From Cupriavidus taiwanensis (GTDB lineage: Bacteria; Pseudomonadota; Gammaproteobacteria; Burkholderiales; Burkholderiaceae): a DNA stretch of 64,000 nt. Below the pieces are notes generated by a model, which worked only from the letters and a program-made list of their open reading frames with translations, had not been told where the DNA came from and ran no database searches. A program made the position numbers and the translations under genes. Shown here piece after piece: positions 1 through 9,675 of the stretch (positions are counted from its first letter, which is position 1; each line of letters opens with the position of its first letter). The stretch covers positions 2,569,583 through 2,633,582 of the forward strand of contig NZ_LT984803.1 of NCBI RefSeq assembly GCF_900250115.1, written 5' to 3'.

Positions 1-1263
1 CCGCGCCCGCTGCTGGCCGGCAACCTGGTGTCGAACCAGTTGCGCTTCGTCGACCTGGCCCCGCTGATCGGCGCCGATGCCAAGCCCGGCCGCCCGGCCA
101 AGGACAGTGCGGTGGCCCAGCCGGCGGACAAGGCGCTGCCGGTGGCGCCGTTCCGCACCGAGCGCTGGGACGAGATCGACGCCGACGTGCACTTCACCGG
201 CAAGCGCATCATCCGCGATGCCGAGTTGCCGATCACCGACCTGGTCACGCACCTGAAACTGCAGGACGGCGTGCTGCTGCTCGACCCGCTCAACTTCGGC
301 GTGGCCGGCGGCAACCTGGTCTCGACGATACGGCTCGACGGCAAGCGCGAGCCCATGGGCGCGATGGTCGACCTGAAGGCGCGGCGCATGAAGCTCAAGC
401 AGCTGTTCCCGACCATCGACCTGATGCGCGCCAGCATCGGCGAACTCAACGGCAGCGCCAAGCTGTCGGCCACCGGCAATTCGGTGGCGGCGCTGCTGGG
501 CTCGTCCAACGGCGAGGCGCGGCTGCTGGTCGAGAACGGCACGGTCAGCAAGTTCCTGCTCGAGGCGATCGGCCTGAACGTCGGCAGCCTGGTGATCTCG
601 AAGCTGTTCGGCGACAAGCCGGTGCAGATCAACTGCGGCGTCAGCGACTTTGCCCTGACCGACGGCGTGGCGCGCGCGCGCACCTTCGTGCTCGACACGC
701 ATGACGCGGTGATCGAGACCACCGGCGGCATCGACCTGCGCAGCGAGCGGCTGGCGCTGACCATCCACCCGGACTCCAAAGGCCTGCGGGTGTTCTCGCT
801 GCGTTCGCCACTGTATGTAGGCGGCACCATGAAGAACCCGCGCGTCAGCCCCGACATCGGCGTGCTGGCGCTGCGCGCCGGCGGCGCGCTGTCGCTGGCG
901 CTGCTGGCACCGGTCGCAACCGCGGTGCTGCCGCTGCTCGACCTCTCCCCCGGCGGTGACGACACGCAGTGCGCCAGGCTGCTGGCGGAACTGCGCAAGC
1001 GCCCCACCGCGCCACCGCCCGGCAAGACCTACCAGGACCCGAAGGCAGCCGCGGCGCCCGCCGAGCCTGCCGCTGCCGCCGCAACGGCCCGCCCGGGGGC
1101 GACGGCCACCAGCCGGCCCGCTGCGCCGGCCACCGCCGCGACGCGTCCCGCCCCGCCCGCCGCCACCGCGCCGCGCGAGCCGCCCGCGCCCTCGGGCCAG
1201 CGCCCGCCGCAGCGCGCGCCGCAGCGTCCGGCCAACGACCGGTCGTTCTACCAGGGCGGCTGA
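1..1263 (+). CDS. AsmA family protein, C-terminal part (5' end outside window)
   Basis: The frame is open from base 1, so the gene starts upstream; an internal GTG at 28 is not a convincing start. About 420 residues are visible. The first 310 show the beta-rich pattern of AsmA/TamB-like envelope proteins, with repeated short strands, an Asp-Leu-Lys-Ala-rich repeat and a conserved stretch ending in an NPRVSPD-type segment. AsmA proteins are inner-membrane-anchored periplasmic proteins linked to outer-membrane assembly and lipid movement. The last 100 residues are low-complexity Ala/Pro/Arg, a common tail in this family in Burkholderiaceae. The exact role cannot be inferred from this fragment. 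Confidence 0.8.
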   Translation, partial: PRPLLAGNLVSNQLRFVDLAPLIGADAKPGRPAKDSAVAQPADKALPVAPFRTERWDEIDADVHFTGKRIIRDAELPITDLVTHLKLQDGVLLLDPLNFGVAGGNLVSTIRLDGKREPMGAMVDLKARRMKLKQLFPTIDLMRASIGELNGSAKLSATGNSVAALLGSSNGEARLLVENGTVSKFLLEAIGLNVGSLVISKLFGDKPVQINCGVSDFALTDGVARARTFVLDTHDAVIETTGGIDLRSERLALTIHPDSKGLRVFSLRSPLYVGGTMKNPRVSPDIGVLALRAGGALSLALLAPVATAVLPLLDLSPGGDDTQCARLLAELRKRPTAPPPGKTYQDPKAAAAPAEPAAAAATARPGATATSRPAAPATAATRPAPPAATAPREPPAPSGQRPPQRAPQRPANDRSFYQGG

Positions 1264-1575
1264 ATCTGCTTGGCGCCTCCGCGCCCTCGCCGTTTAAACA
1301 AAATCGCAACACTTGCCGCCGCTGCGTCAGGTTGACGCATGTTGCCGTTGTGCCGCGCCGCGCTCAGGCGCATAATTAAACGGCCATTTACAAGAAGCTC
1401 AAGCATGGCAAGCGTTGATTGCGACGCGGGCCCGCCCGTGTGGCATCCTTGAGAAGGCGCGGCCGCGGCCGCCCTTGTTTTTGCTGCCGGTCTTGCGGCC
1501 CAATTTCCTGATCCGCCGCGCCTGGTACGGCCCCCGCCGACACCTGTCGCGCTCCACCTCGCTCCGCCCCGCCCC
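1264..1575. other. Intergenic region with candidate promoter
   Basis: This 312-base stretch separates the AsmA gene from the MFS gene. A possible sigma70 promoter for the downstream gene is TTGTGC at 1348-1353 and CATAAT at 1371-1376, 17 bases apart. A 15-codon ORF starts at ATG 1405. I see no strong ribosome-binding site for it and no RNA gene. Confidence 0.3.
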
Positions 1576-2787
1576 ATGACGCTGACGCATGCCACCGTCC
1601 CGCCGATCACCTGGCTGATCGCACTGACGGTGTGCAACCACGTGGCCTTCAATGCCAGCCGCGTGGTGGTGTCGCTGTTCGCGATTTCCCTCAAGGCTTC
1701 CACCGTCACGCTGGGCGTGCTGATGTCGCTGTACGCGCTGCTGCCGATGCTGCTGGCGATCCGCGCCGGCAAGCGCATCGACCAAATCGGCCCGCGCAAG
1801 CCGATGATGGCGGGCTCGCTGATGGTGGTGGCGGGCACGCTGCTGCCGGCGCTGTGGCACGAACTGGACGCGCTGTACCTGTCGTGCGCGCTGATCGGGG
1901 TCGGCTTCATGCTGGTCCAGGTGGCGATGCAGCTGCTGATCGGGCAGGTCTCGACCGATGCCACCAGGCTGCGCAACTACACCTGGCATGCGCTGGGGCT
2001 GTCGGTGTCGGGCACGCTCGGGCCGGTGGCGATGGGCTATGTGATCGAGCACGCGGGCTTTCGCCCCGCGTTCGGGGTGCTGGTGGCGGTGGCGCTGGCC
2101 GGCCAGGCCGGCCTGCAATGGGTACGTCGGCGGCTGCCTGCGCGCGGCGGCAACGCCGGGCGCATCGCCATCGCGGATGGCACCCGGCACTCCACGCTGG
2201 ACCTGCTGCAGCATCCCGAACTGCGCGCGGTCTTCGTCGCCAGCGCGGTGCTGTCGGCGGCGTGGGACCTGCACGCGTTCCTGATCCCGATCCAGGGCTC
2301 GCGCATCGGGCTGTCGCCGTCGTCGATTGGCTGGGTGCTGGGCGCGTTCGCCATCGCCACCTTTGCCATCCGCGTGGCGATGCCGGCGGTGTCGCGCCGC
2401 CTGTCGGAATGGAAGATCATCCGCGCCGCCCTGCTGGTGGGCGCGCTGGCCTACCTGGCCTACCCCTTCGTCGCGCACTTCTGGCTGATGTGCACGCTGG
2501 CCTTCGTGCTGGGCCTGGCGCTGGGCAGCGCGCAGCCCAATGTCATGAACATCCTGCACGCCGCGTCGCCGCACGGCCGCGCGGGCGAGGCGCTGGGCCT
2601 GCGCTCGGCGGTGCTGAACACCAGCCAGGTGTTGTGGCCGCTTACCTTCGGCGTGGTTGGCACGGCGCTGGGCATGCTGCCGATCTTCCTGTCGATGGCG
2701 GGCGCGATGGGCGCCGCTGGCTACTATTCGCGGCGCCAGGGGCGCAAGGCGCTGGCGCCGCCGGCGCACCCCACTGCCGGCGGGTGA
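1576..2787 (+). CDS. MFS transporter
   Basis: A 403-residue protein made almost entirely of hydrophobic segments, consistent with the 12 membrane spans of a major facilitator permease in the inner membrane. After the second span a loop carries the pattern [12 protein letters not shown], the usual MFS loop 2-3 signature (GxxxDxxGRR/K). It resembles drug or metabolite exporters by general pattern only, so the substrate is unknown. No clear Shine-Dalgarno sequence precedes the ATG at 1576. The gene is monocistronic, between an AsmA-type gene and pdxH, and neither neighbour suggests a substrate. Confidence 0.85.
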   Translation: MTLTHATVPPITWLIALTVCNHVAFNASRVVVSLFAISLKASTVTLGVLMSLYALLPMLLAIRAGKRIDQIGPRKPMMAGSLMVVAGTLLPALWHELDALYLSCALIGVGFMLVQVAMQLLIGQVSTDATRLRNYTWHALGLSVSGTLGPVAMGYVIEHAGFRPAFGVLVAVALAGQAGLQWVRRRLPARGGNAGRIAIADGTRHSTLDLLQHPELRAVFVASAVLSAAWDLHAFLIPIQGSRIGLSPSSIGWVLGAFAIATFAIRVAMPAVSRRLSEWKIIRAALLVGALAYLAYPFVAHFWLMCTLAFVLGLALGSAQPNVMNILHAASPHGRAGEALGLRSAVLNTSQVLWPLTFGVVGTALGMLPIFLSMAGAMGAAGYYSRRQGRKALAPPAHPTAGG

Positions 2788-2860
2788 CGCAGCGGCGGGT
2801 GACCCACATACCGCTGCCTGCCGCTTGTCGCCACGCAAATGCGGCCCCCGATGCATTCGC

Positions 2861-2866
2861 TATACT
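2861..2866 (+). promoter_or_regulatory. Candidate -10 element upstream of pdxH
   Basis: TATACT lies 74 bases before the pdxH start. No good -35 match sits at the usual distance, so this is only a tentative promoter element. Confidence 0.3.
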
Positions 2867-2939
2867 CGAATCAGCCGGACCCGCGGCCCCCGCTCCGGGG
2901 CGCACCGCGCTTCCGTACCGATTCCCTGATGATTGCGAC

Positions 2940-3578
2940 ATGACCCAACTTGCCGACCTGCGCCGCACCTATGTGCTGGGCGCGCTGTCCGAATCCGACG
3001 TGGCCCCCGACCCGATGAGCCAGTTCAAGCGCTGGTTCGACGAAGCGGTCACGGCCAAGCTGCCTGAACCCAATGCCATGACCCTGGCCACGGTCGACGC
3101 CGACGGCCAGCCCTCGGCCCGCATCGTGCTGCTCAAGGGCATCGACGACCGCGGCTTCACCTTCTTCACCAACTATGAAAGCCGCAAGGGCCTGGACCTG
3201 GCGGCAAACCCGCGCGCCGCGCTGCTGTTCCACTGGGTCCAGCTGGAACGCCAGGTGCGCGTCGAAGGTCGCGTCGAGAAGGTTTCCGACGACGAAAGCG
3301 ACGCCTATTTCGCCACGCGTCCACTGGGCTCGCGCGTGGGCGCCTGGGCTTCCGCGCAAAGCCGGGAGGTCACCGGCCGCGACGTGCTGGAGCAGCGCGA
3401 GCAGGAATACCGCAGCAAGTTCGGCGAAAACCCGCCGCGCCCGCCCTACTGGGGCGGCTACCGCCTGGTGCCGACGGCGCTGGAATTCTGGCAGGGGCGG
3501 CCATCGCGCCTGCATGACCGCATCGCCTACCGGGTCCAGCCGGGCACGGGCTGGCAGATCGTGCGGCTGTCGCCCTGA
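2940..3578 (+). CDS. pdxH: Pyridoxamine/pyridoxine 5'-phosphate oxidase
   Basis: A 212-residue FMN enzyme that oxidises pyridoxamine or pyridoxine 5'-phosphate to pyridoxal 5'-phosphate in the cytoplasm, the last step of vitamin B6 synthesis and salvage. Length matches the family (about 210-220). Conserved parts visible are the N-terminal [12 protein letters not shown] segment, the FMN/substrate region around [19 protein letters not shown], the SRVGAWAS stretch and the C-terminal block with PYWGGYR, EFWQG and RLHDR. The reading frame is open far upstream, but the family N-terminus matches the ATG at 2940. Transcribed alone as far as visible. Confidence 0.97.
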   Translation: MTQLADLRRTYVLGALSESDVAPDPMSQFKRWFDEAVTAKLPEPNAMTLATVDADGQPSARIVLLKGIDDRGFTFFTNYESRKGLDLAANPRAALLFHWVQLERQVRVEGRVEKVSDDESDAYFATRPLGSRVGAWASAQSREVTGRDVLEQREQEYRSKFGENPPRPPYWGGYRLVPTALEFWQGRPSRLHDRIAYRVQPGTGWQIVRLSP

Positions 3579-3816
3579 GCGGGTCCGCGGACGCCGCGCG
3601 CGTCCGCGCTGATGCGTCTACGCCTCTCCGGGGACGACGGGGGTCTTCCGGCGGTGCGCTGCACGGGCTGCGGAATTGGACTAAAGTGAGACAGGCGTCG
3701 CTTGGCTACTCTTTTCTTGCAGCGCTCGCGACGGATCGGGCAAGGCTTGCGCGCAGTTTCTCCTTGCCGGATGCGTCCGCCGAAGCGTGTGCCGCAACCA
3801 TCGGGAGGTAAAGCGC

Positions 3817-5058
3817 ATGTTTTTCAAGCAAACCCTGGAAAAGCAACTCGACAACTGGATCGCCGACCTGCGCGAGAACGCGAATCTCCCGGTCAGCCTG
3901 CGGCTGTGGAATGGCGCCGAATACCCGCTCGGGCAATTCGACAAGCCAGTGGTGACGCTGACCGTGCGCGAAGCCGCGGCCCTGCCGCTGCTGCTGACCC
4001 CCAGCCTGGACAACCTGGGCGAGGCGTACGTCCAGGGCAAGATCGATTTCGACGGCCGGCTGGCGGACATCATCAAGGTGGGCTACGGCTTCTCGGCCGC
4101 GGCCACGCGGCGCGCCGGCGGGGCGCTGTACAAGGTGGCACAGCACTTCTCGCATACCAAGCAGGAAGACAAGGAGTCGATCCAGTACCACTACGACGTC
4201 TCCAACGACTTCTACCAGCTCTGGCTCGATCCCAATATGGTCTATTCCTGCGCCTACTTCGAGCACGGCGATGAAGACCTGGCCACCGCGCAGATCAAGA
4301 AGATCGACCATATCCTGACCAAGATCCGGCTGCAGCCAGGCCAGACGCTGCTCGACATCGGCTGCGGCTGGGGCGCGCTGGTGCTGCGCGCGGCGCAGAA
4401 GTTCGGCGCGCGCTGCGTGGGCATCACGCTGTCGCAGAACCAGTTCGACCTGGCCACCGAGCGCGTACGGGCGGCGGGCCTGTCCGACCGCGTCGAGATC
4501 CGGCTGCAGGACTACCGCGACACCGCCGGCACCTTCGACCGCATCACCAGCGTCGGCATGTTCGAGCATGTGGGCAAGGACAACCTGCCCGGCTACTTCA
4601 GCCGGATCCGCGAACTGCTGGCCGACGACGGCTTTGCCATGAACCACGGTATCACCTCGCCCGACCCGGACAACGGCGCGACGCCGATGGACGGGGCCGA
4701 GTTCATGGACCGCTACGTGTTCCCGCAGGGCGAACTGCCGCATATCGGGCTGGTGCTGCGCACGCTGCAGCAAGGCGGCCTGGAGGCCTTCGACGTCGAG
4801 CTGCTGCGCCGGCACTATGCGCGCACGCTGCACCACTGGGCCGACAACTTCGAGGCCCGCGGCGATACCATCCGCAGCATGGTGGGCGAGAAAAAATACC
4901 GCATCTGGCGCGTGTACCTGGCCGGCTGCGCGCACGCCTTCGAGACCGAGAAGATGTCGATCTACCAGGTGGTGTGCCACAAGTCCGGGCTCCAGGCCGA
5001 CTCGCTGCCGTGGTCGCGCCGCTATATCTACGACCAGCCCATCGGCGGCAACGACTGA
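3817..5058 (+). CDS. cfa: Cyclopropane-fatty-acyl-phospholipid synthase family protein
   Basis: A 413-residue SAM-dependent methyltransferase that adds a methylene bridge across the double bond of unsaturated phospholipid acyl chains at the inner membrane. An N-terminal lipid-binding region covers roughly residues 1-120. It is followed by the YSCAYFE motif (143-149), the SAM-binding DIGCGWG motif (180-186) and a C-terminal catalytic part with MFEHVG and LPHIG. The ATG at 3817 is preferred because GGGAGG lies eight bases upstream; a GTG ten codons earlier has no such site. Several paralogues are common in this group, so the exact lipid substrate is not certain. Confidence 0.9.
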   Translation: MFFKQTLEKQLDNWIADLRENANLPVSLRLWNGAEYPLGQFDKPVVTLTVREAAALPLLLTPSLDNLGEAYVQGKIDFDGRLADIIKVGYGFSAAATRRAGGALYKVAQHFSHTKQEDKESIQYHYDVSNDFYQLWLDPNMVYSCAYFEHGDEDLATAQIKKIDHILTKIRLQPGQTLLDIGCGWGALVLRAAQKFGARCVGITLSQNQFDLATERVRAAGLSDRVEIRLQDYRDTAGTFDRITSVGMFEHVGKDNLPGYFSRIRELLADDGFAMNHGITSPDPDNGATPMDGAEFMDRYVFPQGELPHIGLVLRTLQQGGLEAFDVELLRRHYARTLHHWADNFEARGDTIRSMVGEKKYRIWRVYLAGCAHAFETEKMSIYQVVCHKSGLQADSLPWSRRYIYDQPIGGND

Positions 5059-5073
5059 AGGCAACCGAAGCGA

Positions 5074-6153
5074 TTGACTGAAGATCTCTTTGGCGGGCTG
5101 CCCCTGCCCGCCCCCGCAGCCCCTGCCGGGCCGCCCGCGGCGCCAGCCGGCGTGGCCGCCCGACCCGACTCCCCAGGCAAACCGGCGCGCGGCAAGAGCG
5201 TGCAGCCGTTTCCGGCCACGCCGGCACTGCAGGCGCTGGCCGCACGGCTGCCGCCGCAGCTGTATTTCGGCACCTCGTCGTGGGCCTATCCCGGCTGGAA
5301 CGGGCTGGTCTACGCCGGCGAGTACGGCGACAGCCTGCTGTCGCGCAAGGGCCTGGCCGCCTATTCGCGCCACCCTCTGCTGCGCGCCGCCGGCATCGAC
5401 CGCGGCTTCTACTGGCCGATCCCGCTGGCCGACTACCTGTCCTACGCCGCGCAGGTGCCGGAAGGCTTCCGCTTCCTGGTCAAGGCGCCGGCCAGCGTCT
5501 GCGACGCCTGGCTGCGCGGCCCGGACGGCGCCGGCCGGCTGGCCAACGCCGCCTTCCTGGATGCGGAGATCGCGGCGCGCGACTTCATCGTGCCAGCCAC
5601 CAGCGGACTGGGACACAAGTGCGGGCCGCTGCTGTTCCAGCTGTCGCCGATGGGGCCGCTGGCCGACAGCGCGGTTTTCCTGGAGCGGCTCGATGCCTTC
5701 CTCGGCGCACTGCCGGCGCTGGATCCGGCGCTGACGCCGCACGCCGCCTATGCCGTCGAGCTGCGCGACCCGGCCCTGCTGACGCCGCGCTATATCCGGC
5801 TGCTGCGCCGCCACGGCGTGCGCTTCTGCCTGTCGGCGCGCGACCGGCTGCCGCCGGTGCCGCGCCAGGCCGCGGCGCAGGCGCTGATGGACGAGGCCGC
5901 GGCGGGCCCGCTGGTACTGCGCTGGATGCTGCATGCGGGCCGACCCTACGCCTACGCGGAAAAGCGCTATGCGCCGTTCGACCGCATCGTCGACGACGAT
6001 CCCGACACCCGCGACGCGATTGCCGAGGTGGTGGCGCGCACGCTGCGCGCCGGGCAGCCCGCCATCGTCATCGTCAGCAACAACGCCGAAGGCTGCGCGC
6101 CGCTGAGCTGCGTGCGGCTGGCCGAGGCCATCGCGGCACGGCTTGAGCACTGA
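5074..6153 (+). CDS. DUF72 domain-containing protein
   Basis: A 359-residue protein with a proline/alanine-rich N-terminal 50 residues, then a DUF72 domain recognised from GTSSWAYPGWNGLVY near residue 68, FRFLVKAP and a C-terminal SNNAEG segment. DUF72 proteins have a TIM-barrel-like fold; their biochemical role is not settled. The start appears to be TTG at 5074, since no ATG or GTG lies between the cfa stop and the conserved domain. The gap to cfa is 15 bases, so the two are probably co-transcribed. Confidence 0.85.
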   Translation: MTEDLFGGLPLPAPAAPAGPPAAPAGVAARPDSPGKPARGKSVQPFPATPALQALAARLPPQLYFGTSSWAYPGWNGLVYAGEYGDSLLSRKGLAAYSRHPLLRAAGIDRGFYWPIPLADYLSYAAQVPEGFRFLVKAPASVCDAWLRGPDGAGRLANAAFLDAEIAARDFIVPATSGLGHKCGPLLFQLSPMGPLADSAVFLERLDAFLGALPALDPALTPHAAYAVELRDPALLTPRYIRLLRRHGVRFCLSARDRLPPVPRQAAAQALMDEAAAGPLVLRWMLHAGRPYAYAEKRYAPFDRIVDDDPDTRDAIAEVVARTLRAGQPAIVIVSNNAEGCAPLSCVRLAEAIAARLEH

Positions 6154-6177
6154 GCCCGCCGCCGCGCCGGCGCGCCC

Positions 6178-6720
6178 TTATTTGCGCAGCTTCGCGCCGA
6201 ACTGCTTGCGGAACTTGGCCAGCTTGGGCGAGATCACGAACGCGCAGTAGCCCTGGCTGGGATGATCCTGGTAGTAGTTCTGATGGCTGGCCTCGGCGCG
6301 CCAGTACGGCTGCTCCGGCTCTACCTGCGTCACGATCGGCGCATCGAAGGCCTTGGCGGCGGCCAGCTCGCGCATCACGTATTCGGCGGTCGCACGCTGC
6401 GCCTCCGAATGCGTGAAGATGGCCGAGCGGTATTGCGGCCCGACGTCGTTGCCCTGCCGGTCCGGCGTGGTCGGGTCATGGATGGCGAAGAAGATCTCGA
6501 GAATCTCGCGGTAGCTGATCACCGAAGGATCGAAGCTGACCCGCACCACCTCGACGTGGCCGGTATCGCCTGCGCAGACCTGCTGGTAGGTCGGGTGGTC
6601 GACATGCCCGCCGGTGTAGCCGGACTCGACCGCGACCACGCCTTCGACCTGCTGGTAGACCGCTTCCAGGCACCAGAAGCATCCGCCGCCCAGCGTGGCG
6701 GTTTCCAATCCATGTTCCAT
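6178..6720 (-). CDS. msrA: Peptide-methionine (S)-S-oxide reductase MsrA
   Basis: A 180-residue cytoplasmic repair enzyme that reduces the S epimer of methionine sulfoxide in proteins using thioredoxin. The catalytic motif GCFWC is at residues 13-17, with Cys14 as the expected nucleophile. SGYTGG, GHVEVV, the FF.IHDPT block and HQNYYQ also fit the family. The start ATG at 6720 has a GGGAGC-type ribosome site just upstream, although the frame is open much further. The gene converges on the DUF72 gene with only 24 bases between stops. Confidence 0.96.
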   Translation of the reverse strand: MEHGLETATLGGGCFWCLEAVYQQVEGVVAVESGYTGGHVDHPTYQQVCAGDTGHVEVVRVSFDPSVISYREILEIFFAIHDPTTPDRQGNDVGPQYRSAIFTHSEAQRATAEYVMRELAAAKAFDAPIVTQVEPEQPYWRAEASHQNYYQDHPSQGYCAFVISPKLAKFRKQFGAKLRK

Positions 6721-6797
6721 TTGCGCCGCTCCCTTGCGTAGTCGTCTTTCTTGCCAGGCCTCAAGCATAAGCGCAGATCGGCGCGCTTGCAGGGGAT

Positions 6798-8330
6798 TCA
6801 GCCGGGCTCGCGCCGCGCCTCCAGCAGCGCGCGCAATTGCGGCTTGAGCACCTTGCCCAGGGCGCTGCGCGGCAGGTCGTCCATCAGCACCACCTCGCGC
6901 GGCAGCTTGAAGCGGGCGATGCGCGCGGCCAGCAGCTCGCGCAGCGGTTCGGCCGCCAGCGCGCCGCGCGGCGCGCCCGGCGCCGGCACGATCACCGCCA
7001 CCGGCACTTCGCCCCAGCGCGCATCGGCCACGCCGACCACCGCGCATTCCTGCACGCCAGGCAGGCCGACCAGCACGTTCTCGATCTCGGCGGGATAGAT
7101 GTTCTCGCCGCCGGAGATGATCATGTCCTTGCTGCGGCCCACCACCTCGATGCAGCCCTCGGCATCGCGGTGCGCGAGATCGCCGGAACGGAACCAGCCG
7201 CCCGGCAGCCCGCTGTCGGGCTGGTTCCAGTAGCCCGCCATGACATTGGCGCCGCGCACCCACAGTTCGCCGACCGCGCCCGGCGCCACCTCGGCGCCGT
7301 CGGGGCCGGCCAGGCGCACCTCGGCCTCGGGCTGCGGCCAGCCGGCATAGCCGGGGCGCGCCATGGCCTGTTCCAGCTTCAGCGCCACCGACACCGGCCC
7401 GGTCTCGGTGGCGCCATAGATCTGCCCCAGCGGCACGCCGCGGGCATGGAACGCTTCGATATACGAGCGCGGGATGGTCGACGATCCCGCCATCACTCCG
7501 CGCAGCGCCGCCAGGTCGGCATCGGGCCAGCGCGGATGCTCCAGCACCGCGCGCAGCGTCGCCGGCACCATCAGCGACAGGCTCGGCCGCGCCGCGGCCA
7601 CGGCGTCCAGCCACGCCTGCGGCGCAAAGCGGTCATGCAGCGTGACCCGCGCGCCGGCCAGCAGCGCCGGCAGCGTCTGGATGCACAGCCCGCCGACATG
7701 GAACAGCGGCAGCACCGACAGCACGTGGTCGTCGGCGCTCATGCCGTGCGCCCACCAGCTGGCGCGCGCATTGGCCAGCAAGCCGGCCTGGGTATGCACC
7801 GCGCCCTTGGGCTTGCCGGTGGTGCCGGAGGTATAGGCCAGCAGCAGCGGCGCATGCTCCGGCACGGCGGCATGGATCACGCCGGACGGCGCCGGAATGG
7901 CGATCAGCCGGTCGATCTGCGCCAGCCGGCAATCGGCGCCGGCCTCGCGCGCCAACGCTTCATGGGCCGCGTCATGGAACAGCACGGCCAGTTGCGCGTG
8001 GGCCGCGATCGCCCGCAACTCGGCCGGCGCCAGCCGGTAGTTCAGCGGCGCAAACATGGCTCCGACGCGGGCGCAGGCGAACAGCAGCACCAGCTGCAGT
8101 TCGTGGTTCAGGCACAGCGTGCCGACGCGGTCGCCGGCGCGCACGCCCCAGGTCGCGGCCAGATGGGCGCTGGCGCGCTCGACGCGCCGCCACAGCTTAC
8201 CGTAGGTGAAGGTGCGGCCCAGGTAGTGCAACGCTGGCCGGCCGGGCGCCGCCACAGCGTGGCCATGGAGCATGGCCGGCAGCGCGCCCAGGCCGACGGC
8301 ACCGGCACGGATGGCGCGGGGGGCGCTCAT
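6798..8330 (-). CDS. Acyl-CoA synthetase (AMP-binding ligase)
   Basis: A 510-residue member of the ANL superfamily that activates a carboxylic acid to its CoA thioester through an acyl-adenylate. Visible motifs in order are the phosphate loop YTSGTTGKPKGAV, YGATETG, GWFRSGDLA, GRSKDMIISGGENIYPAEIE and the C-terminal PRSALGK lysine. The start ATG at 8330 overlaps the stop of the upstream acyl-CoA-dehydrogenase-like gene (ATGA), so it is the last gene of a four-gene operon. The substrate is not evident. The context (NicX-like dioxygenase, hydrolase, flavoprotein) suggests an aromatic, heteroaromatic or ring-cleavage-derived acid, not a housekeeping fatty acid; this is inference. Confidence 0.88.
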   Translation of the reverse strand: MSAPRAIRAGAVGLGALPAMLHGHAVAAPGRPALHYLGRTFTYGKLWRRVERASAHLAATWGVRAGDRVGTLCLNHELQLVLLFACARVGAMFAPLNYRLAPAELRAIAAHAQLAVLFHDAAHEALAREAGADCRLAQIDRLIAIPAPSGVIHAAVPEHAPLLLAYTSGTTGKPKGAVHTQAGLLANARASWWAHGMSADDHVLSVLPLFHVGGLCIQTLPALLAGARVTLHDRFAPQAWLDAVAAARPSLSLMVPATLRAVLEHPRWPDADLAALRGVMAGSSTIPRSYIEAFHARGVPLGQIYGATETGPVSVALKLEQAMARPGYAGWPQPEAEVRLAGPDGAEVAPGAVGELWVRGANVMAGYWNQPDSGLPGGWFRSGDLAHRDAEGCIEVVGRSKDMIISGGENIYPAEIENVLVGLPGVQECAVVGVADARWGEVPVAVIVPAPGAPRGALAAEPLRELLAARIARFKLPREVVLMDDLPRSALGKVLKPQLRALLEARREPG

Positions 8331-9580
8331 TCGTCGCGCTCGCCGGATTCGTACAGGGCCTCGCGGCCCATGCGGTCGAGGATCAGCTCGGCGGTCCAGG
8401 GCAGCATCAGCGCACCGCAGCGCGAATCGCGGTAGAGCCGTTCCAGCGGCAGGTCCTTGAGCATCGACTGGCCGCCGCAGGTGCGGATCGCCAGCCGGGC
8501 GATATCGTTGGCGCCTTCCATCACCGTGTAGTGCGCGGCGTACAGGCGCAGGCGCTCGTCCTTCGACGGATTGGGCCTGGCTTCGTGGATCGCGCGCCAG
8601 AAGATCGAGCGCATGGTCTCCAGCTGGATGCGCATCTGCGCCACCGCGATCTGCTTGGTCGGATACATGCGGCGCTTGACCGGCGGCTGGCCCGGCACCT
8701 CGCCGCGCAGGTACTGCACGGTGAAGTCGTACGCCGCCTGCGCCACGCCGAGGTAGGTCGGCGACAGCGTGAAGAACATCGCCGGCCAGGTCTGCGCGGC
8801 GCGGTAGTAAACCCCGCGCGGCATCAGTTGCTCCGGGTCGGGCACGAACACGTCCTTGAGCAGCAGCGTGCGCGACACCGTGCCGCGCATGCCCATCGGA
8901 TCCCACTCGCCGGTCACGGTGAGCCCGTCCGCCTTTCCGGGCACGGCGATATAGAGCGTGTCGCGCATGTCCGGATGCTGGTTGCCGCGATCCTCGGTGC
9001 ACAGGATGCCGTAGTAGTCGGCCGCGCCCGACAGCGAGGCGAAGATCTTGCGCCCGTTCAGCACCCAGCCGCCTTCGACCTTGCGCGCGCTGGTGCCGAA
9101 CGGCGCCTTGCCGGCGGCGGCGGCCGAGCCTTCGGAGAACGGCTGTGCGTAGACTGCGCCGTCGCGCACCACCCGCGCGAAATGCAGCTCGCGGCGCGCC
9201 TGGTGTTCATCGCGCTGTGCCGGCGTCATGTCGATGCCATCGGACAGCACACCGGTCCACATGGTCGAGCAGATGTGCATGTTGTAGGTGAGCGCGGTGG
9301 CGCCGCAGAAGCGGCCGATCTCGGCGCCGACCATGCAGTAGGTGGCAAAGTCCGCGCCCGCGCCGCCAAACGCCCGCGGCACGCACAAGGCCAGCAAGCC
9401 GGCCTCGCGCAGGTCGTCATAGTTGGCGAAGGGAAAGCTGGCCTCGCGGTCCCAGATGGCGGCGCGCGGCGCGAAGCGCTCGCGGCCCAGGCGGTTGGCC
9501 AGCGTCAGCCATTGCGCCTGTGCCGGGGAGAAGTCCGCCGTACCGACGGCGGGAATGAAGTCGAGCTGGCCGGATGGCAT
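8327..9580 (-). CDS. Acyl-CoA dehydrogenase-fold flavoprotein, atypical active site
   Basis: A 417-residue protein with the three-part acyl-CoA dehydrogenase fold: a helical N-terminal domain, a middle domain with VEGGWVLNGRKIFAS and a flavin-contact region MGMRGTVSRT, and a C-terminal helical domain. At the place where typical family members carry YEGT with the catalytic glutamate, this protein reads LPWTAE (393-398), so the base is replaced by Pro394. Relatives without that base include flavin-dependent monooxygenases and other non-dehydrogenases. With a flavin reductase divergently encoded at 11734, a two-component oxygenase is a reasonable alternative to a dehydrogenase. The start ATG at 9580 has GGAGA upstream; the stop overlaps the ligase start. 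Confidence 0.8.
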   Translation of the reverse strand: MPSGQLDFIPAVGTADFSPAQAQWLTLANRLGRERFAPRAAIWDREASFPFANYDDLREAGLLALCVPRAFGGAGADFATYCMVGAEIGRFCGATALTYNMHICSTMWTGVLSDGIDMTPAQRDEHQARRELHFARVVRDGAVYAQPFSEGSAAAAGKAPFGTSARKVEGGWVLNGRKIFASLSGAADYYGILCTEDRGNQHPDMRDTLYIAVPGKADGLTVTGEWDPMGMRGTVSRTLLLKDVFVPDPEQLMPRGVYYRAAQTWPAMFFTLSPTYLGVAQAAYDFTVQYLRGEVPGQPPVKRRMYPTKQIAVAQMRIQLETMRSIFWRAIHEARPNPSKDERLRLYAAHYTVMEGANDIARLAIRTCGGQSMLKDLPLERLYRDSRCGALMLPWTAELILDRMGREALYESGERDE

Positions 9581-9675
9581 GTCGCGTCTCCTGGTTGTCC
9601 TGCTCGCGCCGGCTTGGTGGAAGGAGGGCGGCGCGGCGGGGTTCTGGTGTTGGCGTTGCCGCCAAGCGGCGCACC

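Noticed and set aside
1029..1312. Several short overlapping frames at the 3' end of the AsmA gene
   Set aside because: All arise from the Ala/Pro/Arg-rich low-complexity tail of the AsmA protein.
3706..6150. Minus-strand open frame of about 814 codons opposite cfa and the DUF72 gene
   Set aside because: Shadow of two recognised genes; no coherent domain pattern.
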